Part shown: positions 37,134 to 47,249 of the stretch, piece by piece
How the letters are laid out: each line of letters starts with the position of its first letter
How positions within the stretch are numbered: position 1 is the first letter of the stretch
From: Paraglaciecola sp. MB-3u-78
GTDB lineage: Bacteria > Pseudomonadota > Gammaproteobacteria > Enterobacterales > Alteromonadaceae
Assembly (NCBI RefSeq): GCF_002835935.1
Contig: NZ_PJCF01000007.1
Location: 124,001 to 188,000 of the forward strand
Direction: 5' to 3'
Length of the DNA: 64,000 bases
Position numbers and translations under genes: made by a program
The notes under the pieces: generated by a model
Databases searched by the model: none
What the model was told of the DNA's origin: nothing
Seen by the model: the letters and a program-made list of their open reading frames with translations, nothing else

Positions 37134-37254
37134 ACCGAGCTGCGCAGTTTACGGAATTTAATTTTGTTTGCAACGCTAAATCGAGCTAATTTGTGTTAGT
37201 TGCGCATTCCTTAGCCAAGATTGGCTTTTTAAGGTGAAATTTAGGGCTGTATCC

Positions 37255-37875
37255 CTACTTTGGCCGAAACAATTGAAATTTTTGTAGTTCACTCACAGAG
37301 AAATAATCCCCTGGTCCACCACCTCGCATAACGGGTTCCATAGCGGCTGTGTCATAGACACCTTTTTTTAGTGCCATTTGAGAAATATGCACACCGACTA
37401 CTTCTCCAAGGACTAACCACGTTTGACAATTGTCACCGCTGGCAGATTGTAATTGGATCACTTGGGATGTTTTACATTCCATCACCACAGGACTAAGTGC
37501 CACATGAGGCACATCAATGATCTTTGATTGACCTTTAGCTAGGTTAGCAAGTTCGAATTCGTCAACGTCACAGCCGACAGCTGCGCTAGTTTGATTCATC
37601 GATTCCGCGAGAGAGCGTGTAACAAGACTCCAACAAAATTCCCCTGTGTCGACTGCATTTTTCACACTGTCTTTGTAGCCAATACTAGAAAAACCAATAA
37701 TAGGTGGATGGTAATTAAATGCGTTAAAAAAGCTGTAGGGCGCTAAATTCACTTCACCATTGGGACTTTTGGTGGATATCCAGCCAATTGGCCGCGGGGC
37801 AATAATTGAATTAAATGGGTCATGCTCTAATTGATGACCGTCTTTTGGTTGATAAAAATGCGCATTATCTGGCAC
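37255..37875 (-). CDS. Flavin reductase family protein (FMN-binding split barrel)
   Basis: 206 aa. Starts with FNSIIAPRPIGWISTKSPNG and APYSFFNAFNYHPPIIGFSS, the FMN-binding start of the flavin-reductase-like (split beta-barrel) proteins. VLGEVVGVHI and a Gly-rich GGGPGDYFSV end follow. The family reduces FMN or FAD with NAD(P)H for partner oxygenases, or binds flavin with other roles. No partner oxygenase is adjacent. Monocistronic; tRNA-Pro lies just beyond its 3' end. Confidence 0.87.
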   Translation of the reverse strand: MPDNAHFYQPKDGHQLEHDPFNSIIAPRPIGWISTKSPNGEVNLAPYSFFNAFNYHPPIIGFSSIGYKDSVKNAVDTGEFCWSLVTRSLAESMNQTSAAVGCDVDEFELANLAKGQSKIIDVPHVALSPVVMECKTSQVIQLQSASGDNCQTWLVLGEVVGVHISQMALKKGVYDTAAMEPVMRGGGPGDYFSVSELQKFQLFRPK

Positions 37876-38012
37876 AAGTTCTCCTACTGATATATGAAAA
37901 ATGAGAGGTTTTTATTCGAAAAAGTTACGCTTTATGCAATATAAGCTGCCCGCCCATAAATTTTATGGGCGATGATGATTAAGCATTACATTGGTAAAGC
38001 GGTCTGGGTAAC

Positions 38013-38603
38013 TTAAGATTTATCATCTGCGCTAATACGACTAGCGGTGGCACCTGACTGGTCTTTATACTTTGCGTCGGCTCTGGAATTGTAAGGTTTT
38101 TCAGCAAAATCGGATAATAATTCAAAGCTGATTGCACCGATTTTCATGCCAGGTTTGAGGGCCAGTGGCAACTTACCGCTGTTGAAAAATTCTAATACGA
38201 TATTGCCTGACCAACCGGGATCAATTCTATGAGCCGTAACGTGCACCATTAAGCCCAATCTAGCTAACGAAGAACGTCCGTCTAACCAACCCACAATATT
38301 GGCCGGCAGCGTTACCGACTCTTGGGTCACGGCAAGCGCCAGCTCACCAGGGTGTAGAAAAAAGGATTTGTCATCGGCAATGACGATTTCATCACTCATC
38401 ACATTGTTCAATGCTTCTTGTACTTGGTCTTTAGGACCACTTAAATCTATATAAGGCGCGTGATGATCTTCAAACACACGGAACTTATTGCCGAGCCTAA
38501 TATCAACGGTGACACCACTTATTTCTTCATAATCTGGCTGTGGGGATATTTTTATTTTGCCATCTAGCAGATGTTGGTAGATGTCTTTGTCACACAATCG
38601 CAT
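38013..38603 (-). CDS. dcd: dCTP deaminase
   Basis: 196 aa from the ATG at 38603 (MRLCDKDI), the usual Dcd start and size; the open frame extends further upstream into the mrp gene but that part is not family-like. Dcd trimers deaminate dCTP to dUTP, the main source of dUMP for thymidylate in enterobacteria. Motifs: [15 protein letters not shown], the catalytic [20 protein letters not shown] with the active Glu/Arg/Ser region (here D-G-R-S-S), and [15 protein letters not shown]. Just downstream of mrp on the same strand, likely one transcript. Confidence 0.93.
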   Translation of the reverse strand: MRLCDKDIYQHLLDGKIKISPQPDYEEISGVTVDIRLGNKFRVFEDHHAPYIDLSGPKDQVQEALNNVMSDEIVIADDKSFFLHPGELALAVTQESVTLPANIVGWLDGRSSLARLGLMVHVTAHRIDPGWSGNIVLEFFNSGKLPLALKPGMKIGAISFELLSDFAEKPYNSRADAKYKDQSGATASRISADDKS

Positions 38604-38671
38604 AAAAATTAGCTCATTTATTGCTGGTTTATATTTAGGCCGGTTGACCGTGTTTATTTTATGTCGTGAGC

Positions 38672-39712
38672 TTACGCTATTTGCAGGCTTTTTAAGTAAC
38701 AATATTTTGCCGTTTGTCTGGCTAATTGTCGATAAGCCTCACTTAATGGATGTTCTGGTTTTGAGACTTGTATGGGTTTTCCGCTGTCGGCATGCTGACG
38801 GATATCAATACTAAGAGGTAATTTTCCGAGTAAGGGCAAATTGAACTTTTCAGACAGTTTGTCACCTCCTAGTTCAGAAAATATCGCTTCTTTGTGTCCA
38901 CATTGGCTACATAGGTGGTAACTCATATTTTCCACTAATCCCAAAACGGGAATATTGACCTTATTAAACATAGCAATACCTTTAATAGCATCGGCTAATG
39001 CTAAGTCTTGTGGGGTGGTCACTACCACGGCTCCACTCAAAGGTACCTGTTGCGCCATGGTTAATTGAATATCACCTGTACCGGGGGGCATATCCACAAT
39101 CAGATAATCGAGTTCAGGCCAAGCCGTTTCATTGATTAATTGATGCAGCGCCTTACTTGCCATAGGTCCGCGCCAAACAGTGGCATCTTCAGCGGGAACA
39201 AAATAACCGATAGAACTGGCGACTATTCCGTGGGCAGATATGGGCTCGACTTTTTTGTTGTCTTTACTACTAGGTTTAGCCGTTGGGTTGCCCAGCATAA
39301 TGGGAATAGAGGGGCCATAAATATCCGCGTCTAATAAGCCCACTTTTGCACCTTCTGCCATCAGTGCAAAAGCCAAATTAATACTAGTGGTTGACTTACC
39401 CACTCCCCCTTTACCAGACGCCACGGCTATAACATTTTTTACATTAGGGATCTGAGCTATTTTGGTTGGGACCGAGGTTATCTGGGTATCGATAGAAATA
39501 GTAAGTGTTGCGTCTTCTGCTGACAGACAAATTTGTTTGATAAGTTCATCATGGAGACTTTTAGACGCAAAGGGCAATGTGATTTTTACAGCACCTTTAT
39601 TCACTTGGATCCAACTTTTAACGGATGCAATGGGTAGTTCAAAAAAGCGGCTAATACACTCTGCAATTTTGAACTCATCTATATTTTTACTGCTCTTACT
39701 GCCAAATAACAT
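38672..39712 (-). CDS. apbC: Iron-sulfur cluster carrier protein Mrp/ApbC
   Basis: About 346 aa from the ATG at 39712, which has AAGG six bases upstream; a TTG at 39739 would add nine residues. N-terminal DUF59-like region, then the P-loop NTPase with the deviant Walker [36 protein letters not shown], and [12 protein letters not shown]. The Fe-S site is the C-x2-C in [15 protein letters not shown]. It binds and passes [4Fe-4S] clusters to target enzymes. Divergent from metG, an arrangement common in gammaproteobacteria. dcd follows. Confidence 0.94.
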   Translation of the reverse strand: MLFGSKSSKNIDEFKIAECISRFFELPIASVKSWIQVNKGAVKITLPFASKSLHDELIKQICLSAEDATLTISIDTQITSVPTKIAQIPNVKNVIAVASGKGGVGKSTTSINLAFALMAEGAKVGLLDADIYGPSIPIMLGNPTAKPSSKDNKKVEPISAHGIVASSIGYFVPAEDATVWRGPMASKALHQLINETAWPELDYLIVDMPPGTGDIQLTMAQQVPLSGAVVVTTPQDLALADAIKGIAMFNKVNIPVLGLVENMSYHLCSQCGHKEAIFSELGGDKLSEKFNLPLLGKLPLSIDIRQHADSGKPIQVSKPEHPLSEAYRQLARQTAKYCYLKSLQIA

Positions 39713-39821
39713 GTTTTGCCTTAACTTTGTATAACTCAAACGGAATTTCGTAATGCAATGATGGCGTATTTTCGCTACTATTTGCGACCATTTTTTACAA
39801 TTCAGTTAAACATAATTCACC

Positions 39822-41864
39822 ATGCCAGAACAAATTCGCAAAATTCTTGTTACCAGTGCCCTTCCCTATGCCAATGGCTCTATTCATTTAGGCCATCTTT
39901 TAGAGCATATTCAAACCGATATATGGACAAGATTTCAGCGAATGCGCGGCCATAGCTGTTACAGCGTGTGTGCCGATGATTCCCATGGCACCCCTGTTAT
40001 GCTTAGGGCCCAACAGCTAGGCATTACACCTGAAGAAATGGTGGCCCAAACTCGTGACGAACATCATCAAGATCTCATAGATTTTGGCGTCAATTATGAC
40101 AACTACCATGTCACTCACTCAGACGAAAACAAAGAACTATGCGAGTTGGTGTACAACCGTTTAGACGATGCTGGTTTTATCAGTAAACGCGTGATTAGTC
40201 AGTTGTACGACCCTGAAAAACAAATGTTCTTACCCGATCGTTTTGTACAAGGCACCTGTCCAAAGTGTGATGCACACGATCAGAATGGCGACAGCTGTGA
40301 TGTCTGCAGTGCCACTTATGACCCGACTGAATTAAAAAACCCCCGCTCAGTGGTATCAGGTGCAGAGCCGGTATTGCGTGATTCTGAGCATTACTTTTTC
40401 GACTTGCCGCAGTTTCAAGACATGTTGCAAGACTGGTTACAAAGCGGCGCTGTGCAACCAGAGATTGCTAACAAACTTAAAGAATGGTTTGAAGAAGGCA
40501 TGAAACAGTGGGATATCAGTCGTGACGCCCCTTATTTTGGCTTTGAAATCCCTAATGCACCGGGCAAATTCTTTTATGTGTGGGTGGATGCCCCAGTTGG
40601 TTATATGGCCAGCTTTAAAAACCTGTGCGATAAAACCAACGGCTTAGACTTTGACGAGTATTGGAATAAAGACTCAGATGCCGAGCTTTACCATTTTATT
40701 GGTAAAGACATTACCTATTTTCACTGTTTGTTCTGGCCTGCCATGCTTGAAGGTGCAGGATTTAGAAAACCCACTGCGGTGAATGTCCATGGTTTTGTGA
40801 CGGTTAACGGTGCCAAAATGTCTAAATCAAAAGGTACCTTCATTAAAGGTCGCACTTATTTAGATCATCTTAACCCTGAATACTTACGTTATTACTTCGC
40901 GTCTAAACTCAGTGATGCTGTATCGGATATTGATCTTAATTTTGAAGACTTCGCCCAAAAAGTGAATTCAGACCTAGTGGGTAAAGTGGTGAACATAGCG
41001 AGTCGCTGTGCAAGCTTTATCACCAAACGTTTTGACGGTAAGTTATCCAGTAATGTGCTTGAACCAGAACTCGTCGCAGAATTTCATCAAGCAGAAGCGA
41101 GCATCGCCCAGGCCTTTGAAAGACGTCAGTATCACAAAGCTATTCGGGAAATCATGGCCTTGGCCGACAAAGCCAACCAGTTTATTGATAGCAACGCCCC
41201 TTGGGTGACGATTAAAGACGAAACCAAACAGCAATTTACACACGATGTCTGTTCGCTGGGTATTAACTTATTCCGTATTTTAGTGGTGTATTTAAAACCT
41301 GTGGTGCCGATTTTGGCCAGTCAATCTGAAGCATTTTTAAATGATGAACTTACGTGGGAAAGTTCACAAAGTGTATTAACTGATCACCCTATCAACAAGT
41401 TTAAAGCCTTAATGCAAAGGGTAGATATGGATAAATTAAGCGCCATGATTGAAGACTCAAAAGAAAACTTAGAAGCCATTAATCAAAAAGAAACGCAACT
41501 TGATCCCAAAAGCCCATTAGCAAAAGATCCAATAGCAGAAACAATCAGCTTTGAAGACTTTGCCAAAATTGATTTGCGTATCGCGCGTATTGTCAAAGCA
41601 GAACATGTTGAAAAAGCGGATAAATTATTACGTTTAGAGTTGGACTTAGGTGGCGAAACTCGCCAAGTATTTGCTGGTATTAAATCCGCCTATAAGCCAG
41701 AAGACTTGGAAGGTAAGTTGACAGTCATGGTCGCTAACTTAGCCCCACGTAAAATGCGTTTTGGCATGTCCGAAGGCATGGTGCTCGCAGCGGGCCCAGG
41801 TGGTGAAGAAATTTGGATATTGGAGCCACACGAAGGCGCGCAACCGGGTATGAAAGTTAAGTAA
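39822..41864 (+). CDS. metG: Methionyl-tRNA synthetase
   Basis: 680 aa (E. coli 677). Class I synthetase: HIGH motif HLGH in [18 protein letters not shown], a zinc knuckle in [17 protein letters not shown], and KMSKS in [12 protein letters not shown]. The C-terminal tRNA-binding domain includes [20 protein letters not shown] and ends [20 protein letters not shown], as in dimeric MetG. It charges initiator and elongator tRNA-Met. Divergent from mrp with about 110 bases between. A hairpin at 41877-41904 follows its stop. Confidence 0.97.
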   Translation: MPEQIRKILVTSALPYANGSIHLGHLLEHIQTDIWTRFQRMRGHSCYSVCADDSHGTPVMLRAQQLGITPEEMVAQTRDEHHQDLIDFGVNYDNYHVTHSDENKELCELVYNRLDDAGFISKRVISQLYDPEKQMFLPDRFVQGTCPKCDAHDQNGDSCDVCSATYDPTELKNPRSVVSGAEPVLRDSEHYFFDLPQFQDMLQDWLQSGAVQPEIANKLKEWFEEGMKQWDISRDAPYFGFEIPNAPGKFFYVWVDAPVGYMASFKNLCDKTNGLDFDEYWNKDSDAELYHFIGKDITYFHCLFWPAMLEGAGFRKPTAVNVHGFVTVNGAKMSKSKGTFIKGRTYLDHLNPEYLRYYFASKLSDAVSDIDLNFEDFAQKVNSDLVGKVVNIASRCASFITKRFDGKLSSNVLEPELVAEFHQAEASIAQAFERRQYHKAIREIMALADKANQFIDSNAPWVTIKDETKQQFTHDVCSLGINLFRILVVYLKPVVPILASQSEAFLNDELTWESSQSVLTDHPINKFKALMQRVDMDKLSAMIEDSKENLEAINQKETQLDPKSPLAKDPIAETISFEDFAKIDLRIARIVKAEHVEKADKLLRLELDLGGETRQVFAGIKSAYKPEDLEGKLTVMVANLAPRKMRFGMSEGMVLAAGPGGEEIWILEPHEGAQPGMKVK

Positions 41865-41876
41865 TCATCCTGCTAT

Positions 41877-41904
41877 TGTGGTTAGCGACTCGTCGTTAAC
41901 CACA
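41877..41904 (+). terminator. Hairpin after metG
   Basis: TGTGGTTA / TAACCACA stem with a 12-base loop, 13 bases past the stop codon. No U-tract directly follows, so this is a weak call. Confidence 0.4.
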
Positions 41905-42080
41905 GCAAAACTTAAAAGCATTTGAACCACCGAGGAAAAAGAGCGCTTCGCTAAACCGAGGAACAGCTTTTAAGAATAAAAAATAATAATTCTTTGTTTA
42001 ATTGACTATTTGTTCTAGGTCAAAAAAAAATTCTCATCTTTTCCTCTGTGTCCTCCTTTTTCCCTGTGGTTGAAACGCTT

Positions 42081-42848
42081 TTATTTCTCTGGTTTCCAAG
42101 GTGCTTCAACTTGCATTACCCCGTTTCTGACGCTGGCACCCACAGTGGAAAATTTCGTTTTGGCTTTCCACTTAGGTTTGATCATCGACAACGGAATTTC
42201 CCGTTTTCTGGCAACTATCACATACATAGTGGTCAGTAGAGGTAGATATTGGTAACACCATTGGTTCCACTTTGAGGATGCTCTAAGTTTTCGTTGTAGA
42301 AACAATTCGTTAAATAATAAGTGTTTGACGTCAACAATTTCAAAACCTAATAATTGCAACCAGTCTTTTACCCTAGCACAGCTAAAGAAACGAGCCTCGT
42401 GCAGTATGCTGCCTTTGTTGATAGGTAAATATTTAAACAAGCCACAAAGGCTAAGGGGATTAAAACCGGTAATAACAAGATAACCATTAGGCATAATCGT
42501 TCTGTCCACTTCTCTTAATATTTGATGGGGATCTTTGGAGAAGTCTAATTCGTGAGCCAGTAGAAATGCGTCAACACTGTTTTCACTCACAGGTAAATCA
42601 TCGGGCCTTGCGACTAAGCTAGTATAAGTCTGTGAATTAGATGTAATATTGATTTGATGTTTTATGGGGCAAGAAGCAAGTTCAATTTGACTGCTTAAAT
42701 GCCCTAGACGCACTAAGTGATAACCAAAAAATTTGCGGCTCACTTCGGCAATCTCGGTTTCTATCAAACCTCTAAGCTCATCACCTAATGGTAAATCCTG
42801 CCATAGCTCTGGTTTGGTTGGGTGGTTTTTGATTAACGCTGGTCTCAT
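42081..42848 (-). CDS. SAM-dependent methyltransferase, YafS-like
   Basis: 255 aa from the ATG at 42848. Class I methyltransferase fold without a clear motif I GxGxG, but with the post-I and motif III-like region: LVARPDDLPVSENSVDAFLLAHELDFSKDPHQILREVDRTIMPNGYLVITGFNPLSLCGL, a hallmark of the YafS type. It sits back to back with gloB, as yafS does in E. coli. Substrate unknown. The weak N-terminal Gly loop (LVRLGHLSS) is in the family too. Confidence 0.82.
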   Translation of the reverse strand: MRPALIKNHPTKPELWQDLPLGDELRGLIETEIAEVSRKFFGYHLVRLGHLSSQIELASCPIKHQINITSNSQTYTSLVARPDDLPVSENSVDAFLLAHELDFSKDPHQILREVDRTIMPNGYLVITGFNPLSLCGLFKYLPINKGSILHEARFFSCARVKDWLQLLGFEIVDVKHLLFNELFLQRKLRASSKWNQWCYQYLPLLTTMYVIVARKREIPLSMIKPKWKAKTKFSTVGASVRNGVMQVEAPWKPEK

Positions 42849-42911
42849 CAATTTATGTTACTCTAAAAGCATGAAACTGTTAATACCAATGTTTATGAAA
42901 GGAGACACAAT

Positions 42912-43682
42912 ATGTCCGTAAGCGTTTTCCCCATCAAGGCATTTAATGATAATTATATTTGGTGTCTGCATAACAAAACCCATTGTACTGTGGTTGATCC
43001 TGGCGATGCTGCGCCTGTTTTAGCCTATTGCCAAGACAATCAACTCATCCTTTCAGCCATTATCATCACTCATCATCATTGGGATCATACCGGTGGCATT
43101 GACGCGCTGTTAGCCGCCTTTCCAAATATTCCAGTCTATGGTCCTCAAAATAAAAATATAGAACAAATTACAGTTCGTTTATCACAAGGTGATGCTATAG
43201 AAGTGGCACAACTGGGCGTCAAATTCTCCGTAATAGAAGTGCCTGGGCATACTTTAGATCATATTGCTTATTATGGTGATATAGGACTGTTTTGTGGAGA
43301 TACCTTATTCTCAGCTGGTTGTGGTCGCTTATTTGAGGGTACACCACAACAAATGTACCAATCTTTAGCTAAGTTAACGGCACTTCCTGCTGATACTGCG
43401 GTCTTCTGTACTCACGAATACACTATGGCGAACATTGCATTTGCTGAGACTGTAGAGCCTAATAATCAAGCATTGATTGATTACAAACAGTGGGCGAACA
43501 AACAACGAGAAAAAAACGCTCCAACTCTGCCATCAAACATTCAACGTGAATTGGCGGTGAATCCGTTTTTACGTTGTCATAGCCCAGAGTTAGTAACAAA
43601 TGTAAGCCAGAATATGGCCGCAACATTAGCATCTGAACAGGCGACTTTTGCTTCATTAAGAAGTTGGAAAGATAATTTTTAA
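42912..43682 (+). CDS. gloB: Hydroxyacylglutathione hydrolase (glyoxalase II)
   Basis: 256 aa, the GloB length. Metallo-beta-lactamase fold with THHHWDHTGG (metal ligands His54, His56, Asp58, His59), VPGHTLDHI, FCGDTLFSAGCGRLFEGT and CTHEYTMANI. It hydrolyses S-D-lactoylglutathione to D-lactate and glutathione, the last step of methylglyoxal detoxification. GGAG precedes the ATG. C-terminal glutathione-binding region present. Confidence 0.95.
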   Translation: MSVSVFPIKAFNDNYIWCLHNKTHCTVVDPGDAAPVLAYCQDNQLILSAIIITHHHWDHTGGIDALLAAFPNIPVYGPQNKNIEQITVRLSQGDAIEVAQLGVKFSVIEVPGHTLDHIAYYGDIGLFCGDTLFSAGCGRLFEGTPQQMYQSLAKLTALPADTAVFCTHEYTMANIAFAETVEPNNQALIDYKQWANKQREKNAPTLPSNIQRELAVNPFLRCHSPELVTNVSQNMAATLASEQATFASLRSWKDNF

Positions 43683-43788
43683 TGAGTAGAATAATCCAAA
43701 TATTTTGCCCTTAAAGTATCGTTTAAATGCCACACCTGCGATTACGATAGAAATAAATCACAGTAGTAAATAATAAAAAGGAAACACA

Positions 43789-45459
43789 TTGCGTTCACAT
43801 ACTCTCCTATCTCTGGTCTTAATTGGCACTTTGTCTGCTTGTAATGCAACCACACAAAGTGATGAGCAAGCAAGTCAACTTGAACAAGAACACCAAATTG
43901 CTGAGCAAATTGTAGTCTCCTGTGGGCAATCTAAAAAGCAAGCAGAAGACCATTTTGATTGTGAATCAGCCGAATCAGGCACTATACCTATTACCCATCC
44001 AGTTGAGCCAATCGAAGTGGCCGTTGAGGTACCAGAAGAAATAGCTGTGGCCGCCGCTGAAATTGAAATTAAAGACGTATGGCAAAGGGTGCGTAGTCAG
44101 CTTAAGTTTGAATTTGAAGATAACAAACGCATTGCAGCACAGCGTAACTGGTATCTAAAACATCCCAGCTATATGAAACGTGTGGCTTTGAGAGCCAAAC
44201 CTTTCTTGCACTTAATAGTCGAAAAAATGGAACAGCAAAATATGCCTTTAGAGCTGGTACTGTTACCCATAGTAGAGAGTGCTTTTGACCCCTTCGCTTA
44301 TTCTCATGGTCGTGCGGCTGGCATGTGGCAGTTTATTCCGTCTACAGGTCAACGTTTTGGTATGAAACAAACCTGGTGGTACGACGGCCGCCGTGACGTA
44401 ATGGCGTCGACCCAAGGCGCCATCGATTATTTGAATTACTTAGTTAAGATGTTTGATGGGAATTGGTTACATGCATTAGCCGCATATAACAGCGGTGAAG
44501 GACGGGTACAAAGGTCCATTAGAAAAAATAAAAGAATGGGTAAGAATACGGATTTTTGGAACTTGGATTTACCCAGAGAAACCCGTGCATACGTTCCTAA
44601 GCTCCTAGCGCTTGCCGACATTTTGAATAACAGTGATCAGTATAGTTTTGAATGGCCTGAGATTAACAACATCCCGTTGACTCAAGAAGTCAGCATTGGC
44701 TCACAAATCGATTTAGCCTTAGGAGCAGAAATGGCCGGGCTTACAGTGAAAGAATTGCATGCACTTAACCCCGGTTACAATCGCTGGGCCACAGATCCTA
44801 ATGGACCCTATAAGTTATTATTGCCGATAGATAAGGTCGAAAAATTCTCGACTGAACTAGCTAAAACAGATAGTTCACAGCGACTAAATTGGGTCAGACA
44901 TAAAGTCAAAAGTGGTGATAGTCTTTTACAATTAGCAAACAAATATCACACCAATACCGATATCATCAGCAAAGTGAACGAGTTAAAAAGTAATCTGATT
45001 ATCGCAGGCAATTATCTGATTATTCCCGTTGCGCTAAAATCATTAGATTCTTACTCCTTGTCTCAAGAACAGCGCTTAGCCAAAACCCAGTCGAAAAAAA
45101 GTGGTGCGTATAAACTGAATCATACGGTAAAAAGTGGCGATACGTTTTGGGATATAAGCCGAGAATACAAAGTTAATTTGCGGCAACTGGCGAAGTGGAA
45201 TGGCATGGCACCAGCAGATATGCTGCGCCCTGGTAAAACATTAGTTGTTTGGGTCGATAACGTGAGCAAGGGACAAAGTGAGGATGCGGTTATGCGCACA
45301 CTCACTTACACAGTCCGCAATGGGGATTCCCTTGCCCGTATTGCTGGAAAATTCAACGTCAAAATAAGTGATTTACAAAAATGGAATCAAGCTAAGCTTA
45401 CAAAATACTTACAGCCTGGGCAAAAATTGAAAATCTTTGTTGATGTAACACGCACTTAA
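43789..45459 (+). CDS. mltD: Membrane-bound lytic murein transglycosylase D
   Basis: 556 aa, TTG start with AAAAAGGAAA upstream. Lipoprotein signal with lipobox LSAC (Cys18), so the protein is held on the outer membrane. The SLT domain holds the catalytic glutamate Glu163 in LPIVESAFDPFAYSHGRAAG and continues MWQFIPSTGQRFGM and YDGRRDVMAST. There are three LysM domains: about 362-410, 442-488 and 500-550 (VKSGDTFWDIS, VRNGDSLARIA). It cleaves the MurNAc-GlcNAc bond to make 1,6-anhydromuropeptides during cell-wall remodelling. gloB lies just upstream. Confidence 0.94.
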   Translation: MRSHTLLSLVLIGTLSACNATTQSDEQASQLEQEHQIAEQIVVSCGQSKKQAEDHFDCESAESGTIPITHPVEPIEVAVEVPEEIAVAAAEIEIKDVWQRVRSQLKFEFEDNKRIAAQRNWYLKHPSYMKRVALRAKPFLHLIVEKMEQQNMPLELVLLPIVESAFDPFAYSHGRAAGMWQFIPSTGQRFGMKQTWWYDGRRDVMASTQGAIDYLNYLVKMFDGNWLHALAAYNSGEGRVQRSIRKNKRMGKNTDFWNLDLPRETRAYVPKLLALADILNNSDQYSFEWPEINNIPLTQEVSIGSQIDLALGAEMAGLTVKELHALNPGYNRWATDPNGPYKLLLPIDKVEKFSTELAKTDSSQRLNWVRHKVKSGDSLLQLANKYHTNTDIISKVNELKSNLIIAGNYLIIPVALKSLDSYSLSQEQRLAKTQSKKSGAYKLNHTVKSGDTFWDISREYKVNLRQLAKWNGMAPADMLRPGKTLVVWVDNVSKGQSEDAVMRTLTYTVRNGDSLARIAGKFNVKISDLQKWNQAKLTKYLQPGQKLKIFVDVTRT

Positions 45460-45482
45460 TATACAAGATGGCTGTTTAATTA

Positions 45483-46490
45483 ATGCTTAACTTTAGCTAC
45501 TCCAAACTTAAATCTAGTCACGAGGGACCTTGGATAATAGTCGACTTATTGATGCTTGCTTTACTCATCATCAACTTAATTTGGCTATTGTTTGACGGGT
45601 TATTTGCCACCCAAGCATTTAAATCCATCTTAGCATCCATGTCTCCAGACATAGTCAAGGGTTATGCTCCAATTCATGAAAACTTTGTTCTTTACGACTT
45701 AGCCTTTGTGGCTATTTTTCTGACTGAGTTTTGTGTGCGTTGGTTGGCATCAGTAGTCCGTAAGACCTATGTGCGATGGTACTTTTTCCCTTTTATTCAT
45801 TGGTACGATTTAATCGGTTGCATTCCTTTGAGCGGCGCAAGAATATTCCGTTTTTTGCGAATTTTTTCTATTTTTTATCGACTTCAAAAACATCAAATTA
45901 TTGATTTACGCAATACAGCGGTGTATCGATTTATCATTTTTTATTACGATGTGTTGGTTGAAGAACTCAGTGATCGAATAGTGGTTAAGGTGTTATCTGA
46001 TGCGCAAAAAGATATCTCTGCAGGTTCCCCCTTAATAGAAGATATCAGCCAACAAGTCCTTGCTAGTCGTTTACCCATTTTAACCCAATGGATATCGTCG
46101 GTAATGGTGCATATTGGCGAGTCAATCGAACACAATGATCATGGTGAATCTGTTCGCAGCCATGTACAAAAAAGTGTAGGTAAAGCGGTACGCGGTAACT
46201 CACAAGTGTCCACCTTGAAATTGGTACCTATATTGGGAAGCACTATAGAAAAAACCTTAGAGCAGTCGGTTACCGATATCGTCACACAATCGATTATTAA
46301 CCTAATGAAAGACATCACCCCAGAAAAAATAGATGATTTTGTTGAGCATGGAATAGGCCGTTTTTCTAGCGAAGACCAGATGCTCGACCAAGAAGTGTTG
46401 TTGATAGTAAATGAATGTTTAGAGTTGGTTAAACAACATGTGTCGCAGCAACGTTGGAAAGACTCATTTGATGGCAAATATACCACTTAG
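45483..46490 (+). CDS. Ion-transport-like membrane protein of unknown function
   Basis: 335 aa. Hydrophobic segments at about 19-42, 68-90 and 100-125 with an Arg-rich stretch (GARIFRFLRIFSIFYRLQK) that resembles an ion-channel voltage-sensor region. The remaining about 190 residues are soluble, helical and charged with repeated LSDRIVVKVLSDAQ-type and QSVTDIVTQSIINLMKDI-type helices. No pore selectivity filter was seen, so it is not a normal K+ or Na+ channel. Family members of this layout occur in marine gammaproteobacteria; the function is unknown. It follows mltD by 23 bases and precedes the ICMT-like gene by 13, possibly one transcript. Confidence 0.7.
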   Translation: MLNFSYSKLKSSHEGPWIIVDLLMLALLIINLIWLLFDGLFATQAFKSILASMSPDIVKGYAPIHENFVLYDLAFVAIFLTEFCVRWLASVVRKTYVRWYFFPFIHWYDLIGCIPLSGARIFRFLRIFSIFYRLQKHQIIDLRNTAVYRFIIFYYDVLVEELSDRIVVKVLSDAQKDISAGSPLIEDISQQVLASRLPILTQWISSVMVHIGESIEHNDHGESVRSHVQKSVGKAVRGNSQVSTLKLVPILGSTIEKTLEQSVTDIVTQSIINLMKDITPEKIDDFVEHGIGRFSSEDQMLDQEVLLIVNECLELVKQHVSQQRWKDSFDGKYTT

Positions 46491-46503
46491 GTAACCTCTA
46501 AAG

Positions 46504-46962
46504 ATGCAAGCACTTGAACTGAAAATCCACCCACCCATAGTGTTGTTATTTTGTCTTGGCCTAACTTATGGCTTGAGCCACTACTTGCCTTTATTAGCCC
46601 TACCCTTGATATTGTCTGATCTATATTGGTATATAGCTGCCATGGGGGTACTAGTGGCCTTGGCGGGTATCTGGGAGTTTCGGAAAGCCAAAACCACGAT
46701 TAACCCCACTAAACCCGAAAAATCCAGTTATTTGGTGTCAGGCGGTATCTATCGTGTCACTAGAAACCCCATGTATTTGGGTATGCAACTTATCATTATT
46801 GCGGCTATTTTTAAATTTGGCAGCTACTACGGTTTTATCGCCCTTGCCTTTTTTATTCTTTACATCACACAATTTCAAATTAAACCTGAAGAACGTATTA
46901 TCGAGAGAATTTTTGGTGACGAGTATCTGCACTACAAAAAGAAGGTTAGGCGCTGGTTATAG
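46504..46962 (+). CDS. Isoprenylcysteine carboxyl methyltransferase family protein
   Basis: 152 aa, four membrane segments. The family signature is YRVTRNPMYLGMQLIIIA with RNP in place of the usual RHP, followed by the late YITQFQIKPEERIIERIFGDEYLHYKKKVRRWL with the EE pair and the W end. These small membrane methyltransferases use S-adenosylmethionine; the bacterial substrate is unknown. Thirteen bases after the ion-transport-like gene. Confidence 0.87.
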   Translation: MQALELKIHPPIVLLFCLGLTYGLSHYLPLLALPLILSDLYWYIAAMGVLVALAGIWEFRKAKTTINPTKPEKSSYLVSGGIYRVTRNPMYLGMQLIIIAAIFKFGSYYGFIALAFFILYITQFQIKPEERIIERIFGDEYLHYKKKVRRWL

Positions 46963-47042
46963 CTTGATTGCTTTGAATAGAAACCCATAAAAAAAGCAAC
47001 GATGGAACACCACACATTGCCTTTACGACTAACCAAACAACA

Positions 47043-47243
47043 CTAAACCGTAATGTTAATTAAGGACTCACCTTCTGATAAACCAAAACGTTCGGCAAGC
47101 TGAGCGGTAATACTGGTATTATCGATTGCAGTATCCTCTTTATCGTCAAACAAGGTTTCAAGATAGTCTACTGCATCAGTAAAAGCTTCAACAATACTCG
47201 CAGCATCGCTTGCGGTTAAGTTGTTAGCATCATAACCAGACGT
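47043..47243 (-). pseudogene. C-terminal gene fragment next to cysS
   Basis: 66 open codons on the minus strand with protein-like content (DAVDYLETLFDDKEDTAIDN and ITAQLAERFGLSEGESL) and a TAG stop. The frame has no start codon: it is blocked by TAA immediately upstream, and cysS ends seven bases further on. It looks like the tail of a longer acidic protein whose body was lost. Not recognised. Confidence 0.5.
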
Positions 47244-47249
47244 TTAGGT

